This document shows, one piece after another, positions 15,013 through 22,757 of a DNA stretch of 40,650 bases. A model generated the notes under the pieces. That model saw only the letters and a program-made list of their open reading frames with translations. It was not told the origin of the DNA and searched no databases. The translations under genes and the position numbers were made by a program. Source of the stretch: Haliea sp. (GTDB taxonomy: Bacteria; Pseudomonadota; Gammaproteobacteria; Pseudomonadales; Halieaceae). Where the stretch lies: NCBI GenBank assembly GCA_024642265.1, contig JAHEBL010000016.1, forward strand, positions 13,978 to 54,627, in the 5' to 3' direction. Positions within the stretch are counted from its first letter, which is position 1. The number at the start of each line of letters is the position of its first letter.

Positions 15013-16368
15013 ATGAAGAACCGGATGTGCCTTGTGCCGCCTCTTGCTGCGTTGTTATCCGTGCTGCTTATGGCCGCGTTTTCCGCGCCTGTACGGGCCG
15101 AAATCTGGCAGATCGACGTGCGGGGTGCCATAGGTCCGGCGACAGCCGATCATATGGTGCGCGGTATCGAGCAGGCGCAGGCCGCGGCGGCAGAACTGGT
15201 GATCCTGCGCATAGATACGCCCGGGGGCCTGGATCTGGCCATGCGCGATATGATCAAGTCCATCCTGGCATCCCAGGTACCGGTGGTGGGCTATGTGGCT
15301 CCCAGTGGCGCCCGCGCGGCAAGCGCGGGTACCTATTTGCTGTATGCCACCCATATCGCCGCAATGGCGCCCGGCACCAACCTCGGCGCCGCTACGCCGG
15401 TGCAGATCGGCGGCATGCCGCAACTGCCCGGCAGCGAGCCTGGCGGCGGGGATGGCGAGCCGGCGACCACGGGCTCGGCTATGGAGCACAAAATCGTCAA
15501 TGACGCAGTGGCTTATATACAGAGTCTCGCGCAACTGCGTGGTCGCAACGCGCAGTGGGCGGAGCGGGCGGTGCGCGAGGGCGCCAGCCTGTCGGCGGAG
15601 GATGCGTTGCAACAGGGCGTGATAGACCTGCTCGCCAGCTCGCAGTCGCAGCTGTTGGCAGAACTCCAGGGGCGCGAGGTGGAAGTTGCTGGTGTAACGC
15701 GAAAACTGGCGCTCGATGGACTGGCGGTGTACCAGCACCCGGTGGACTGGCGCAGTGAATTCCTCGCGGTGATTACCAATCCCAATGTGGCGTATGTGCT
15801 GATGTTAATCGGCATATACGGCCTGATAATCGAGTTCTACAGCCCCGGTATAGGCGTGCCGGGTGTGGTGGGCGCCATGTGCCTGCTGCTGGCCCTGTAC
15901 GCGTTCCAGGTACTGCCCGTAAGTTATTCCGGGCTGGCTCTCATCATACTCGGCATCGGCCTGATGACGGCCGAAGCATTCACCCCGAGTTTCGGTATTC
16001 TCGGCCTCGGCGGGGTAGCGGCATTTGTGGTGGGCTCAATTATGCTGATGGATACCGAATTGCCCGGCTACCAGGTCGCCATGCCGATGGTCGCTGCTTT
16101 TGCCGCTGTCAGCGTGGCTGTGCTGGTATTTGCGCTGGGCATGGTCATGCGGGCGAGGAAGCAGGTGGTGCGGACCGGGCTGGGCCACCTGGTGGGAACA
16201 ACAGCGACGGTCGAGTCAGTCAACGATGGTATTACCTGGGCGCGGCTGGATGGCGAGTTATGGGAAGTGGCATGCCCGGAGGCGCTGGTTCCCGAGGACA
16301 GGGTGGTGGTCAATGAGATTGACGGTCTCACCCTTAAAGTCAGTAAGGACAAAGGAGCGAAAACCTGA
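15013..16368 (+). CDS. nfeD: NfeD1b-type membrane serine protease
   Basis: A 451-aa full-length NfeD (ClpP-class). A signal peptide or first helix (about 5-29, ending PVRAE) precedes a ClpP-like protease domain: ILRIDTPGG (64-72), the presumed nucleophile Ser104 in RAASAGTY, and Lys160 in [13 protein letters not shown], matching the Ser-Lys dyad of the archaeal homologue. Four to five transmembrane helices follow (about 255-385). The C-terminal OB-like NfeD domain is about 390-451. It forms a TGATG junction with the slipin gene downstream. NfeD and slipin/stomatin are a known conserved pair thought to act in membrane quality control. Confidence 0.95.
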   Translation: MKNRMCLVPPLAALLSVLLMAAFSAPVRAEIWQIDVRGAIGPATADHMVRGIEQAQAAAAELVILRIDTPGGLDLAMRDMIKSILASQVPVVGYVAPSGARAASAGTYLLYATHIAAMAPGTNLGAATPVQIGGMPQLPGSEPGGGDGEPATTGSAMEHKIVNDAVAYIQSLAQLRGRNAQWAERAVREGASLSAEDALQQGVIDLLASSQSQLLAELQGREVEVAGVTRKLALDGLAVYQHPVDWRSEFLAVITNPNVAYVLMLIGIYGLIIEFYSPGIGVPGVVGAMCLLLALYAFQVLPVSYSGLALIILGIGLMTAEAFTPSFGILGLGGVAAFVVGSIMLMDTELPGYQVAMPMVAAFAAVSVAVLVFALGMVMRARKQVVRTGLGHLVGTTATVESVNDGITWARLDGELWEVACPEALVPEDRVVVNEIDGLTLKVSKDKGAKT

Positions 16369-17114
16369 TGTTTGATGCGCAATATTTTGGTGTGGTAGTG
16401 CTGTTACTGGTGATCGCGCTGCTGGCTTCCATGTTCCGGGTGCTGCGGGAGTATGAACGCGGGGTTATTTTCATGTTGGGAAGGTTCTACAAGGTAAAGG
16501 GGCCCGGCCTGATCATTATTATCCCCGTACTGCAACAGATGGTGCGGGTGGACCTGCGCACCGTGGTGATGGATGTTCCCACCCAGGACGTCATTTCACG
16601 TGACAACGTATCGGTGCAGGTGAACGCCGTGTTGTACTTCAGGGTGGTGGATCCGGAACGGGCCATTATCCAGGTGGAGAATTACCTGGAGGCCACCAGC
16701 CAGCTGTCCCAGACCACCCTGCGCTCGGTGCTGGGCCAGCACGAGCTGGACGACATGCTGGCGGAGCGGGAGCGGCTCAATGCCGACATCCAGACCATTC
16801 TCGACAAGCAGACCGCTGCCTGGGGTATCAAGGTAGCCAACGTCGAGATCAAGCATGTGGATCTCAATGAGACCATGGTGCGCGCCCTGGCCAAGCAGGC
16901 GGAGGCAGAGCGGGAGCGCCGCGCGAAAGTGATCCACGCGATAGGTGAAGCCGAGGCGGCGGAAAAACTGGCGGAGGCGGCCAAGGTGCTGGCCAGCCAG
17001 GACCAGGCGGTGCAACTGCGCTACCTGCAGACCCTGGTGGAGATCGCCGGTGACAAGAGTTCCACCATTGTGTTTCCCATCCCCGTGGACGTGTTCGCCA
17101 AGCTCAAGGGGTAA
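16368..17114 (+). CDS. Slipin family (SPFH/Band 7, stomatin-like) membrane protein
   Basis: A 248-aa protein: one N-terminal hydrophobic segment (about 5-24), the Band 7 domain from [22 protein letters not shown] to about 175, and a helical Ala/Glu-rich region with the [20 protein letters not shown] pattern split over the coiled-coil segment (about 170-215). The [20 protein letters not shown] element is typical of prokaryotic stomatins (slipins). It probably assembles as a ring scaffold in the inner membrane and is processed or regulated by the NfeD protease encoded just upstream. The start codon overlaps the nfeD stop by one base, indicating translational coupling. Confidence 0.95.
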   Translation: MFDAQYFGVVVLLLVIALLASMFRVLREYERGVIFMLGRFYKVKGPGLIIIIPVLQQMVRVDLRTVVMDVPTQDVISRDNVSVQVNAVLYFRVVDPERAIIQVENYLEATSQLSQTTLRSVLGQHELDDMLAERERLNADIQTILDKQTAAWGIKVANVEIKHVDLNETMVRALAKQAEAERERRAKVIHAIGEAEAAEKLAEAAKVLASQDQAVQLRYLQTLVEIAGDKSSTIVFPIPVDVFAKLKG

Positions 17115-17233
17115 GCCCCCGTTGTCGTAATACCGCGGCTGCCAGCCGGCCTGACCGCCATGAACTGCCGTCGGGTATAGTCTGGTAGTCCGTTCCGGCG
17201 CCAGGCGCTCCCCGGCGTCCCGACTCCCGATGT

Positions 17234-17239
17234 TAGAAT
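17234..17239 (+). promoter_or_regulatory. Candidate extended -10 of the DUF385 gene
   Basis: TGTTAGAAT (17231-17239) is an extended -10 with the hexamer TAGAAT. It lies 33 nt before the ATG at 17272. Its position argues against the earlier in-frame ATG at 17230, which would be upstream of the transcript start. Confidence 0.35.
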
Positions 17240-17271
17240 CACCGTTTTGCGAGCAGCGGGAAGCGCCTCAG

Positions 17272-17706
17272 ATGATCAACTGGAAGTATTTTGGTCGGGT
17301 TCACAAGCTACTATACAAGCTGTCAGGGGGGCGTTACGGCGCCCGCATGGGCTGGATAGACGTGGCCCTGGTCACCACCACCGGGCGCAAGAGTGGCAAG
17401 CAGCGTACCGTGCCGATCGCCTGCTATCCCTATCGCGATACGGTGGCCGTATCGGCCTCTAACAGCGGTATGGAAAGTCATCCTGCGTGGTATCTCAATA
17501 TGCGGGCGAATCCCCGGGTGACTGTGCAACTGGGCAGGGAACGCTTCGAGGCCATAGCCGAGGATGTAGCCCCCGATGAGCGCGAGGCCCTTTGGGCCAC
17601 GGTGGTCAAAATCAACAAGCACCAGGGCGAATACCTGGACAAGGTCGCCAGGGAGATCCCGCTGGTGTGGTTCCGGCGCCTGCAAAATGGCGCAGAAGGT
17701 CTATAA
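17272..17706 (+). CDS. DUF385-type nitroreductase/deazaflavin-dependent oxidoreductase family protein
   Basis: A 144-aa split-barrel protein. The key family elements are YGARMGWIDVALVTTTGRKSGKQR cut as RMGWIDVALVTTTGRKSGK, then RTVPIACYPYRDTVAVSASN, then HPAWYLNMRANPRVTVQLGR. This fits the F420-dependent nitroreductase (DUF385) superfamily (FDOR), 120-160 aa. In gammaproteobacteria without F420 such proteins may bind FMN or haem; the cofactor cannot be told here. I chose the ATG at 17272, not 17230, because GGGAAG lies upstream and a promoter-like element lies between the two. Confidence 0.88.
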   Translation: MINWKYFGRVHKLLYKLSGGRYGARMGWIDVALVTTTGRKSGKQRTVPIACYPYRDTVAVSASNSGMESHPAWYLNMRANPRVTVQLGRERFEAIAEDVAPDEREALWATVVKINKHQGEYLDKVAREIPLVWFRRLQNGAEGL

Positions 17707-17707
17707 T
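17702..17707 (+). promoter_or_regulatory. Candidate -10 of the yidB-like gene
   Basis: A perfect TATAAT at 17702-17707 overlaps the stop of the preceding gene; a weak CTGCAA (17680-17685) lies 16 nt upstream. It gives a leader of about 40 nt to the ATG at 17753. Confidence 0.4.
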
Positions 17708-17752
17708 TCGCCAGCCACATAAAAAACTTGTCATTATTTCGAGGAGTCAACC

Positions 17753-18169
17753 ATGGATATTTCTGCCATTGCCACCAAGCTTTTAAATGAGAATATGGGC
17801 CTGTCACTGGACAGTGCAACCGTCAACTCAGCTCTGTCGAGCCTGATCGGCGACGGCCAGGGTGGTATCGACCTGGCCGGGTTGGTGAGCAAAATGAGCC
17901 AGAATGGCGACCTCAGCGCGGTGCTGTCCTCCTGGCTGGGCGATGGCGCTAACAGCGCGATCTCAGCGGACACTGTCGCGGGCCTGTTTGGCCAGGCCGA
18001 TATTTCGAAGTTCGCCAGCCAACTGGGCGTCGACCCGGCTACAGCGCAGCAGGGGCTGGCCAATGCCCTGCCTGGCGTGGTCGATAATGCCAGCAGTGGC
18101 GGCAACCTGCTCGACTCCGTGGGCGGTGTCGGCGGCCTGATGAATATGGCGAAGTCCCTGTTGAGTTAG
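17753..18169 (+). CDS. YidB/DUF937-like protein
   Basis: A 138-aa Gly/Ser/Ala-rich protein with the DUF937 pattern: repeated short helices joined by G-D-G or G-Q-A-D turns (IGDGQGGIDLAGLVSKM, WLGDGANSAISADTVAGLFG, LGVDPATAQQGLANALPGVVDNAS) and the closing GLMNMAKSLL. GAGGAG lies upstream of the ATG. The family (YidB in E. coli) has no established function and is abundant in envelope-stress contexts. The stop codon (17167 is not involved; TAG at 18167-18169) overlaps the stop of the convergent phosphatase gene, so the two transcripts share no terminator between them. Confidence 0.88.
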   Translation: MDISAIATKLLNENMGLSLDSATVNSALSSLIGDGQGGIDLAGLVSKMSQNGDLSAVLSSWLGDGANSAISADTVAGLFGQADISKFASQLGVDPATAQQGLANALPGVVDNASSGGNLLDSVGGVGGLMNMAKSLLS

Positions 18170-19881
18170 GGTTGCAGCACCTCTTCCAGGGGTTGCCCTA
18201 CAGCGCCCGAGGGCGATTTGATACCGATCCTTGCAGAGAGTGACGGGGCGATATCGTAGGGTGTTACCGGGCGGTTCACTGTCGCATTTTTGATACCCTT
18301 GCCCGCGAAGAATATCGGTACGAAAGTATCGTAGTCCCAGGGCGACCCGTGGGTGGCGGCCACTACCAGGCCGTCAAAATCGTTCACGTAGACATTGCTG
18401 TCCAGTACCACGTAAACGTCACCGGAGCGGCGCGGGTTATAGTTGTTCCAGACCCGCTGTTCCACCACCGGGTTGCGTGCCGGGGAGAAGCGGGTGTCCG
18501 CGGTGGTGATCGCCTGGCTGACACCGCTGCAATCCTCGGCTAGCCCTGCCACTGCCTGGGCTACCTCATCAGCGTCGAGCCCCTGCTGTTGCATGACTTT
18601 CTGGTCAAGGTAGATATAGGGGTGTGAAAACTGCCCGACCAGCCCCTGCGCCTTGCCAAAGGGCGTATCCAGCAGCCCCTTTTCGATACTTTCCATGCAG
18701 GTACCCATGTCGTAATAGCGGGCGTTCCGGTCACCCCGCTTGTTCAGGTAGGGCAGTGCATCGGGGGCACCGTGATCGGCAGACAACACGATGAGTGTGT
18801 GTTCCAGGCCCACGGTTTTGTCGATATAACTGAACAGCTCCGCAAGAATGCTATCCAGCTGCAGCAATACATCCTCCGCCTCCAGGCTGGACGGTCCGAA
18901 CAGGTGCAGAACGTAGTCGTTGGAGGAAAAACTGATGGCGAGATAATCCGGGATCGCATCCTGCCCCAGCTGCTCCTGCTCCACCAGGGTTTTGGCAAAG
19001 TCCAGGGTGAGCTGGTCGCCCGCCGGACTGAGGGTCAGCAAGGTGGTGAAGTACTTGTCTTTTTCGTTGCCCCAGGCGTGGGGAAAGGTTCTTCCGAAAC
19101 CGGGGAAATCCACTTCCCAGGGCTGATCGTCATCGGCACCGAACAGATAGTCCTCGCGAGGCTTCAACAACTGCCAGCTGTTGCCGCTGAAGGTGGCCAG
19201 GGGATTGGCCTGGTTCCAGTCGACTACCCACTGTGGATAGCGGTCGTAATAGTAGTTGCTGGTGATGAACTCGCCGCTGGCCTTGGAAAACCAGAATGCC
19301 TTGCCGGTCTGGCCCGCCAGGGGTATGGCCCCGCGATCCTTGACCGATACCGCAAATATTTTCGCGGCGCCATTGTAGGCAGAGGCCAGCTCGTCGCTGA
19401 AGGTCGAGGTGAGAATGGCACGGGGAGAGCGCCCGTCGGCAAGTGCCACCCGCTGGGTCGGGTCGATTTCGGTGCTTTTGTCTACGTCGACATCGCTGCC
19501 GAGCAGGTGGTAGCGATCATCCTCGACGTTGTAAAGCAGGCGTCCAGCGTCCTTGTCGAACCAGACATTGCCTACCATGCCGTGCAGGGCCGGCGTGGTG
19601 CCAGTAGCCAGTGACGTGTGGCCGACCACGGTCTCCGTATTGCCGTGTTGATAATGCGCATTACTGAAATGCACGCCCTTGTCAAACAGGTAGCGGAAAC
19701 CACCCTTGCCCATATTGTGTAGCTGTCGCTGTGGCAGGTCGCCGCGCAGGGCGTCCACGGTGATCTGCAGGATCAGCCTGGGTTGTTCAGCGGCGGCGAG
19801 GGCGGGCGGCAGTAACGCCAGGAATACAGCGCAGAGCGCTGCAGCGAGAGGATTGCGAACAATGTGGAAAATTGGCGGCAC
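18166..19881 (-). CDS. PafA-like exported alkaline phosphatase
   Basis: A 571-aa protein with an N-terminal signal peptide (about 10-31) and the alkaline-phosphatase superfamily fold. The metal ligand strand is QITVDALRGDLP. The Thr nucleophile is T84 in ETVVGHTSLATGTTP, with N105 (GMVGNVWFD) 21 residues later, and K181/R183 in SVKDRGAIPLAG. These three elements match the active site of PafA phosphomonoesterases. Other ligands are in VLSADHGAPDALPY and the late ATHGSPWDYD. It frees phosphate from organic phosphates in the periplasm. It begins with GTG at 19881, with AGGGAG upstream. No Pho box is evident. It overlaps the convergent YidB-like gene by 4 bp. Confidence 0.93.
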   Translation of the reverse strand: MPPIFHIVRNPLAAALCAVFLALLPPALAAAEQPRLILQITVDALRGDLPQRQLHNMGKGGFRYLFDKGVHFSNAHYQHGNTETVVGHTSLATGTTPALHGMVGNVWFDKDAGRLLYNVEDDRYHLLGSDVDVDKSTEIDPTQRVALADGRSPRAILTSTFSDELASAYNGAAKIFAVSVKDRGAIPLAGQTGKAFWFSKASGEFITSNYYYDRYPQWVVDWNQANPLATFSGNSWQLLKPREDYLFGADDDQPWEVDFPGFGRTFPHAWGNEKDKYFTTLLTLSPAGDQLTLDFAKTLVEQEQLGQDAIPDYLAISFSSNDYVLHLFGPSSLEAEDVLLQLDSILAELFSYIDKTVGLEHTLIVLSADHGAPDALPYLNKRGDRNARYYDMGTCMESIEKGLLDTPFGKAQGLVGQFSHPYIYLDQKVMQQQGLDADEVAQAVAGLAEDCSGVSQAITTADTRFSPARNPVVEQRVWNNYNPRRSGDVYVVLDSNVYVNDFDGLVVAATHGSPWDYDTFVPIFFAGKGIKNATVNRPVTPYDIAPSLSARIGIKSPSGAVGQPLEEVLQP

Positions 19882-19977
19882 GAGCGGGAACTCCCTGAAC
19901 AGGCGGGAGAGGCAGTGTAAACAAATCCGCTGCCGGGTGCCAACCGGGCCACCCCGACAATAGCCGGCCGCAGTTCT

Positions 19978-20388
19978 TCAGCCAGCCGCTGGTGGGATTG
20001 AATAGGTCCCCACTGCGTGTGCGACCGGGCGGTCATCACCGTCGGAATACAGGTGGACATCGCCGGTCACCAGACTCCTGCCCACCTTTATCAGCTTGCA
20101 AACGCCGACGATATCCCTGTCGGCAGAGGGCTTGCGCAGGAAGTTGATAGTGAGGTTGGTGGTGACCGCCAGCGGCACAATGCCGATTTCTCCCAGGATA
20201 GCGGCGTACAGCGCTACGTCGGCCACGGCCATCATGACGGGGCCCGACACTGTGCCGCCAGGACGCAGTTCGTTCACGCCTATGCGGTGGCGCACCGTCG
20301 CGCAGCGCTTGCCGATGGCTTCTATAATGCTGTTGCTCTGGGGAAAGTCGGTGGCCATGAACTTCGCAATCTCGGCAGTAGTTGTCAT
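19978..20388 (-). CDS. PaaI-type hotdog thioesterase
   Basis: A 136-aa single hotdog-domain protein. NELRPGGTVSGPVMMAVADVALYAAI (cut here as RPGGTVSGPVMMAVAD) is the active-site helix signature, with Asp in the usual catalytic place, followed by the VTTNLTINFLRKPSADRDIVG strand (TNLTINFLRKP). It would hydrolyse an acyl-CoA or aryl-CoA thioester in the cytoplasm. It is the last gene of a compact minus-strand run (WYL regulator, YkvA, unknown membrane protein, thioesterase), 12 nt after the unknown gene. GGAGAC lies before the ATG at 20388. Confidence 0.92.
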   Translation of the reverse strand: MTTTAEIAKFMATDFPQSNSIIEAIGKRCATVRHRIGVNELRPGGTVSGPVMMAVADVALYAAILGEIGIVPLAVTTNLTINFLRKPSADRDIVGVCKLIKVGRSLVTGDVHLYSDGDDRPVAHAVGTYSIPPAAG

Positions 20389-20400
20389 AGGTCTCCGTGT

Positions 20401-20979
20401 TCAGGGCTTGGTCAAGTGTGTCTGCACTGGTGCTTCTTCCCAGGGGAAATGCGTCGCGCGTGCAGTTTCCTTCAGAATCTCGATGCCGTGCTCGGGTCGG
20501 TCGCAGTAGTTGTCTGCGTACAGGTTGGCTTCCGGTAGATAGAGCAGGGCGGATAACTCGTCGATAGTCGCAAAGAGGGTGCAGACATCGGCGAAGTCGG
20601 CACCCAGCGAGGCGACATCAGCGGCCACCCCGATGACCGGTATCCAGCCTACCGCCAGAGCGCCGGCCCCGCGCAGCAGAACCCGCCTGCCCCTGTGCGC
20701 TACCACTTTGTTGCCCGCGACAGCGGCCCTGCGTTTCGCACCGCGTTCACCTGCGTCGAGTGCGCGCTTCTCGCGCAATTCCGTCTCCACCCGAGCGCGG
20801 GAGCTGCGCTCGGCGCTCAACAGGGTGGAACGCGGTAGATACCGGTCTGCAAAGGTACCCAGCATAGCGGCCAGCCCCAGGTTGAAATGGGTGAGAGCCA
20901 GCAGCGGTGTCAGTACCAGGGCGGAGAACAGCAATAATATATTGAGGCCGCTTCTCACAATTGCAGGGATAAGACGCAT
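20401..20979 (-). CDS. Uncharacterised membrane-associated protein (192 aa)
   Basis: I do not recognise a named family. Residues about 8-42 are hydrophobic (two short helices: NILLLFSALVLTPLLAL and FNLGLAAMLGTFA). A strongly charged Arg/Lys/Glu helix follows (about 53-98). A second hydrophobic block, about 100-130, is GAGALAVGWIPVIGVAADVA, followed by DFADVCTLFATIDELSALL. The order basic helix, Gly-rich IPVIG hairpin, then an acidic D-x-C segment recalls uncharacterised proteins of marine gammaproteobacteria. It sits 8 nt after the YkvA gene and 12 nt before the thioesterase gene, so the three are very likely co-transcribed. Confidence 0.75.
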   Translation of the reverse strand: MRLIPAIVRSGLNILLLFSALVLTPLLALTHFNLGLAAMLGTFADRYLPRSTLLSAERSSRARVETELREKRALDAGERGAKRRAAVAGNKVVAHRGRRVLLRGAGALAVGWIPVIGVAADVASLGADFADVCTLFATIDELSALLYLPEANLYADNYCDRPEHGIEILKETARATHFPWEEAPVQTHLTKP

Positions 20980-20987
20980 GACCTTTC

Positions 20988-21377
20988 TCAGGTGTTTGTA
21001 TCGACGGAATCGGGGGCGTCGAGTTGCTCTGTCGTATCGCCGAACCAGGCGGACATGCGTGCCGCAGTCTTGTCCCTGACATCATCGTTGATGTAGGTGG
21101 CGACAGCGGCGATAGCCAGCACCAGTACCCCGAGGTCGTCGGCGTAGCCCACCGCGGGCGTAAAATCGGCTATCGCGTCAAGGGGCACTATGAAATAACC
21201 CAGCGCGCCGGCAATCGTCGCCTTGGCCCATTTAGGTGCTTTTTCCTCCTGCGCCGCGTAGAACAGCAGCAGCGCCTTTTCAACCACCTCCCTGCCTGCT
21301 GACTTCGCGTAAGTCTTCAGCTTGGCCCAGAAGCCGCGCTCGGAAAAAGCTTCCTCGTATTCATTGTGCTCGATCAC
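20988..21377 (-). CDS. YkvA-family (DUF1232) protein
   Basis: A 129-aa protein with the DUF1232 core: TIAGALGYFIVPLDAIADFT, then VGYADDLGVLVLAIAAVATY. The motif P-x-D-x-x-x-D and the two short hydrophobic helices (about 52-72, 80-100) are diagnostic. Function is unknown; members are small membrane-associated proteins. The frame begins with GTG at 21377, with GGGAG upstream. It is 18 nt downstream of the WYL regulator gene, indicating one operon. Confidence 0.92.
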   Translation of the reverse strand: MIEHNEYEEAFSERGFWAKLKTYAKSAGREVVEKALLLFYAAQEEKAPKWAKATIAGALGYFIVPLDAIADFTPAVGYADDLGVLVLAIAAVATYINDDVRDKTAARMSAWFGDTTEQLDAPDSVDTNT

Positions 21378-21395
21378 TGTCAGGTACTCCCGTGT

Positions 21396-22271
21396 CTACC
21401 CGAATAACCAGGGGCGTAATTCCGCCCTGTTTTCCACGATTATCTGCTGCGCTGTGGGGTCCGCAAGCTCTTCCTCGGGGTCAATATGTAACAGTTTCAG
21501 GGCATAGGGCACCAGCTTGCCGCGGGTGCTGACCTCCAGTGCACCGTTTTCCATGCCGTAATCCACTTCCACAACCTCCTGTTGTGCCCGGCTAAGGCGC
21601 GGGTCCGGCGCGATACGGATAGTGACCCGGGTATTCCACTGGGTGTCGCCGTCAACGCCGTGCGGGGACTCGTCCATTATCTCCGGGGTGTCGCGGAAGC
21701 GGCTCAGGACAAAGTCGCGGTACTCCAGGTTCTTTTCGCACCAGGCCCGCACGTGCCAGCGCAGGCCCGTGTAGACCAGCGTATGGGGCACGATAATGCG
21801 GCCCTCCCGGTCCGGGTTGTTGATGGAAACATAATCCACGTCCAGGCGCTTCTGCTGGCGGGCGGCCTGCATGATGGGGCGCAGCACGTCCGGCTTGACG
21901 TCCCGCACGGGCTGCGACAGAACTTCGACGTTGGCCATATTCAGCGACAGCGACTCAAACACATTCATCAATTCGTTGTTGCGCGCCATCAGGTGCAGGT
22001 ATTCGTCAGCCAGGCCCTGGGTAACCCGCGGCAGGAAGCCGGCGGCAGGCTTGTAACCCTTCAGGTACTTGTCGTACTCCAGGTTGCCCGGGCCCACTTC
22101 GCGCAGGTAATTATTGATGTCCTTGCTGGCTTGCTGCCGACCGATGCCGAAGGTGTCGCACAGGTGGCGGGTGGTCAGGCGGCCTTCCCACAGCGCGATG
22201 GTCTCGATGAAGCGATAGCGCAGCAGCAGTTCCCAGCGAAATGGCCACTTCTGTTCAGGACGGCTTGGCAT
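21396..22271 (-). CDS. WYL-domain transcriptional regulator, BrxR/CapW-like architecture
   Basis: A 291-aa protein. Residues about 12-75 are a winged HTH (LLRYRFIETIALWEGRLTTR, HLCDTFGIGRQQASKDINNY). Residues about 125-200 are a WYL domain with VPHTLVYTGLRWHVRAWCEK and RDFVLSRFRD, the ligand-binding positions. The rest is a C-terminal WCX-like extension. The wHTH-WYL-WCX order is that of BrxR/CapW, regulators often found with phage-defence genes, but no defence gene is nearby. Here it leads an operon with YkvA, an unknown membrane protein and a thioesterase. A promoter with TACACA (-35) and TATACT (-10) lies just upstream. It may regulate its own operon. Confidence 0.92.
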   Translation of the reverse strand: MPSRPEQKWPFRWELLLRYRFIETIALWEGRLTTRHLCDTFGIGRQQASKDINNYLREVGPGNLEYDKYLKGYKPAAGFLPRVTQGLADEYLHLMARNNELMNVFESLSLNMANVEVLSQPVRDVKPDVLRPIMQAARQQKRLDVDYVSINNPDREGRIIVPHTLVYTGLRWHVRAWCEKNLEYRDFVLSRFRDTPEIMDESPHGVDGDTQWNTRVTIRIAPDPRLSRAQQEVVEVDYGMENGALEVSTRGKLVPYALKLLHIDPEEELADPTAQQIIVENRAELRPWLFG

Positions 22272-22303
22272 GGGTTGATTCCGTGCTGGCGATAGAGCGG
22301 CCC

Positions 22304-22332
22304 AGTATAGGTAGTCGGGTAGGATTTGTGTA
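22304..22332 (-). promoter_or_regulatory. Candidate promoter of the WYL operon
   Basis: On the minus strand, TACACA (22327-22332), a 17-nt spacer and TATACT (22304-22309) form a good sigma70-like promoter. The expected start is about 26 nt before the ATG at 22271. This makes the WYL gene the first gene of the run. Confidence 0.55.
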
Positions 22333-22378
22333 CATGCTGCTGGTGGCGGCCATAGAACCTGCGCCCGGCAGCGCTGCG

Positions 22379-22408
22379 CCGGCTGTTACCCTGCCCGGTA
22401 ACAGCCGG
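22379..22408 (-). repeat. Perfect 12-bp stem-loop after the 53-aa gene
   Basis: CCGGCTGTTACC (22379-22390) and GGTAACAGCCGG (22397-22408) are exact inverted repeats with a 6-nt loop. The structure starts 7 nt after the stop codon of the 53-aa gene (minus strand). There is no U-tract on either strand, so it is not a classical terminator; a transcript-end or stabilising hairpin, or a protein site, is possible. A 10-bp palindrome GCAGCGCTGC (22368-22377) adjoins it. Confidence 0.7.
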
Positions 22409-22414
22409 GGGCTT

Positions 22415-22576
22415 TCAGGTGCTTTCGGGCGCCTCGGGAGTATCCTCTGCGGCGGGCTCCAGAGTATCGGCCGGAGCCTCCTTCGCGCGTGCCTTTTGCA
22501 GCTTCTTTTCTTCTTTTTTCTTTTTCTTGGCAAGCTCGCGCTGCCGTTTTTCGAAAGAGTAGTTCGGTTTGGCCAT
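22415..22576 (-). CDS. 53-aa lysine-rich small protein
   Basis: ATG at 22576 with AGAGG at about -11 to -7. The protein begins MAKPNYSFEKRQRELAKKKK and continues as a highly charged Lys/Glu helix (to about 32), then an acidic Glu/Pro/Ala tail. Small proteins with this same start occur widely in Proteobacteria as conserved hypothetical proteins. The charge pattern suggests nucleic-acid or ribosome association, which is inference only. It is divergent from the DUF2868/DUF3482 pair and upstream of the WYL operon on the same strand, but separated from it by a strong stem-loop and a promoter-like element. Confidence 0.8.
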   Translation of the reverse strand: MAKPNYSFEKRQRELAKKKKKEEKKLQKARAKEAPADTLEPAAEDTPEAPEST

Positions 22577-22668
22577 GGGATACCTCTGGAGTCGGCGGTC
22601 GACGATAGCTGCGTAGGATATGACATTTTTGCAGTCACTTGGGTTTTTCTTTTGCCGGAGATGGTGGC

Positions 22669-22680
22669 TGTCAATTGACA
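22669..22680. promoter_or_regulatory. Palindrome TGTCAATTGACA between divergent genes
   Basis: A perfect 12-bp palindrome containing a consensus -35 hexamer (TTGACA) on each strand, in the 181-nt gap between the 53-aa gene and the DUF2868 gene. No convincing -10 lies 16-18 nt from either copy, so it is as likely to be a regulator site as a shared -35 region. Confidence 0.4.
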
Positions 22681-22757
22681 CCCCCGGCCCCCACTCGCAC
22701 ACTTGCGGTTGCGAGCGCGAACGAGAGTCACCCGCCAATCTTTTCAAAAGGACCACG

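Noticed and set aside
18772-19614. 280-aa open frame antisense to the phosphatase gene
   Set aside because: The minus-strand gene has an intact PafA-type active site; the plus-strand frame is a composition artefact.
21396-22271. Phage-defence island next to the BrxR/CapW-like WYL gene
   Set aside because: No nuclease, methylase, cyclase, CBASS effector or BREX gene is found within the flanking 10 kb. The WYL protein alone is not evidence of defence.
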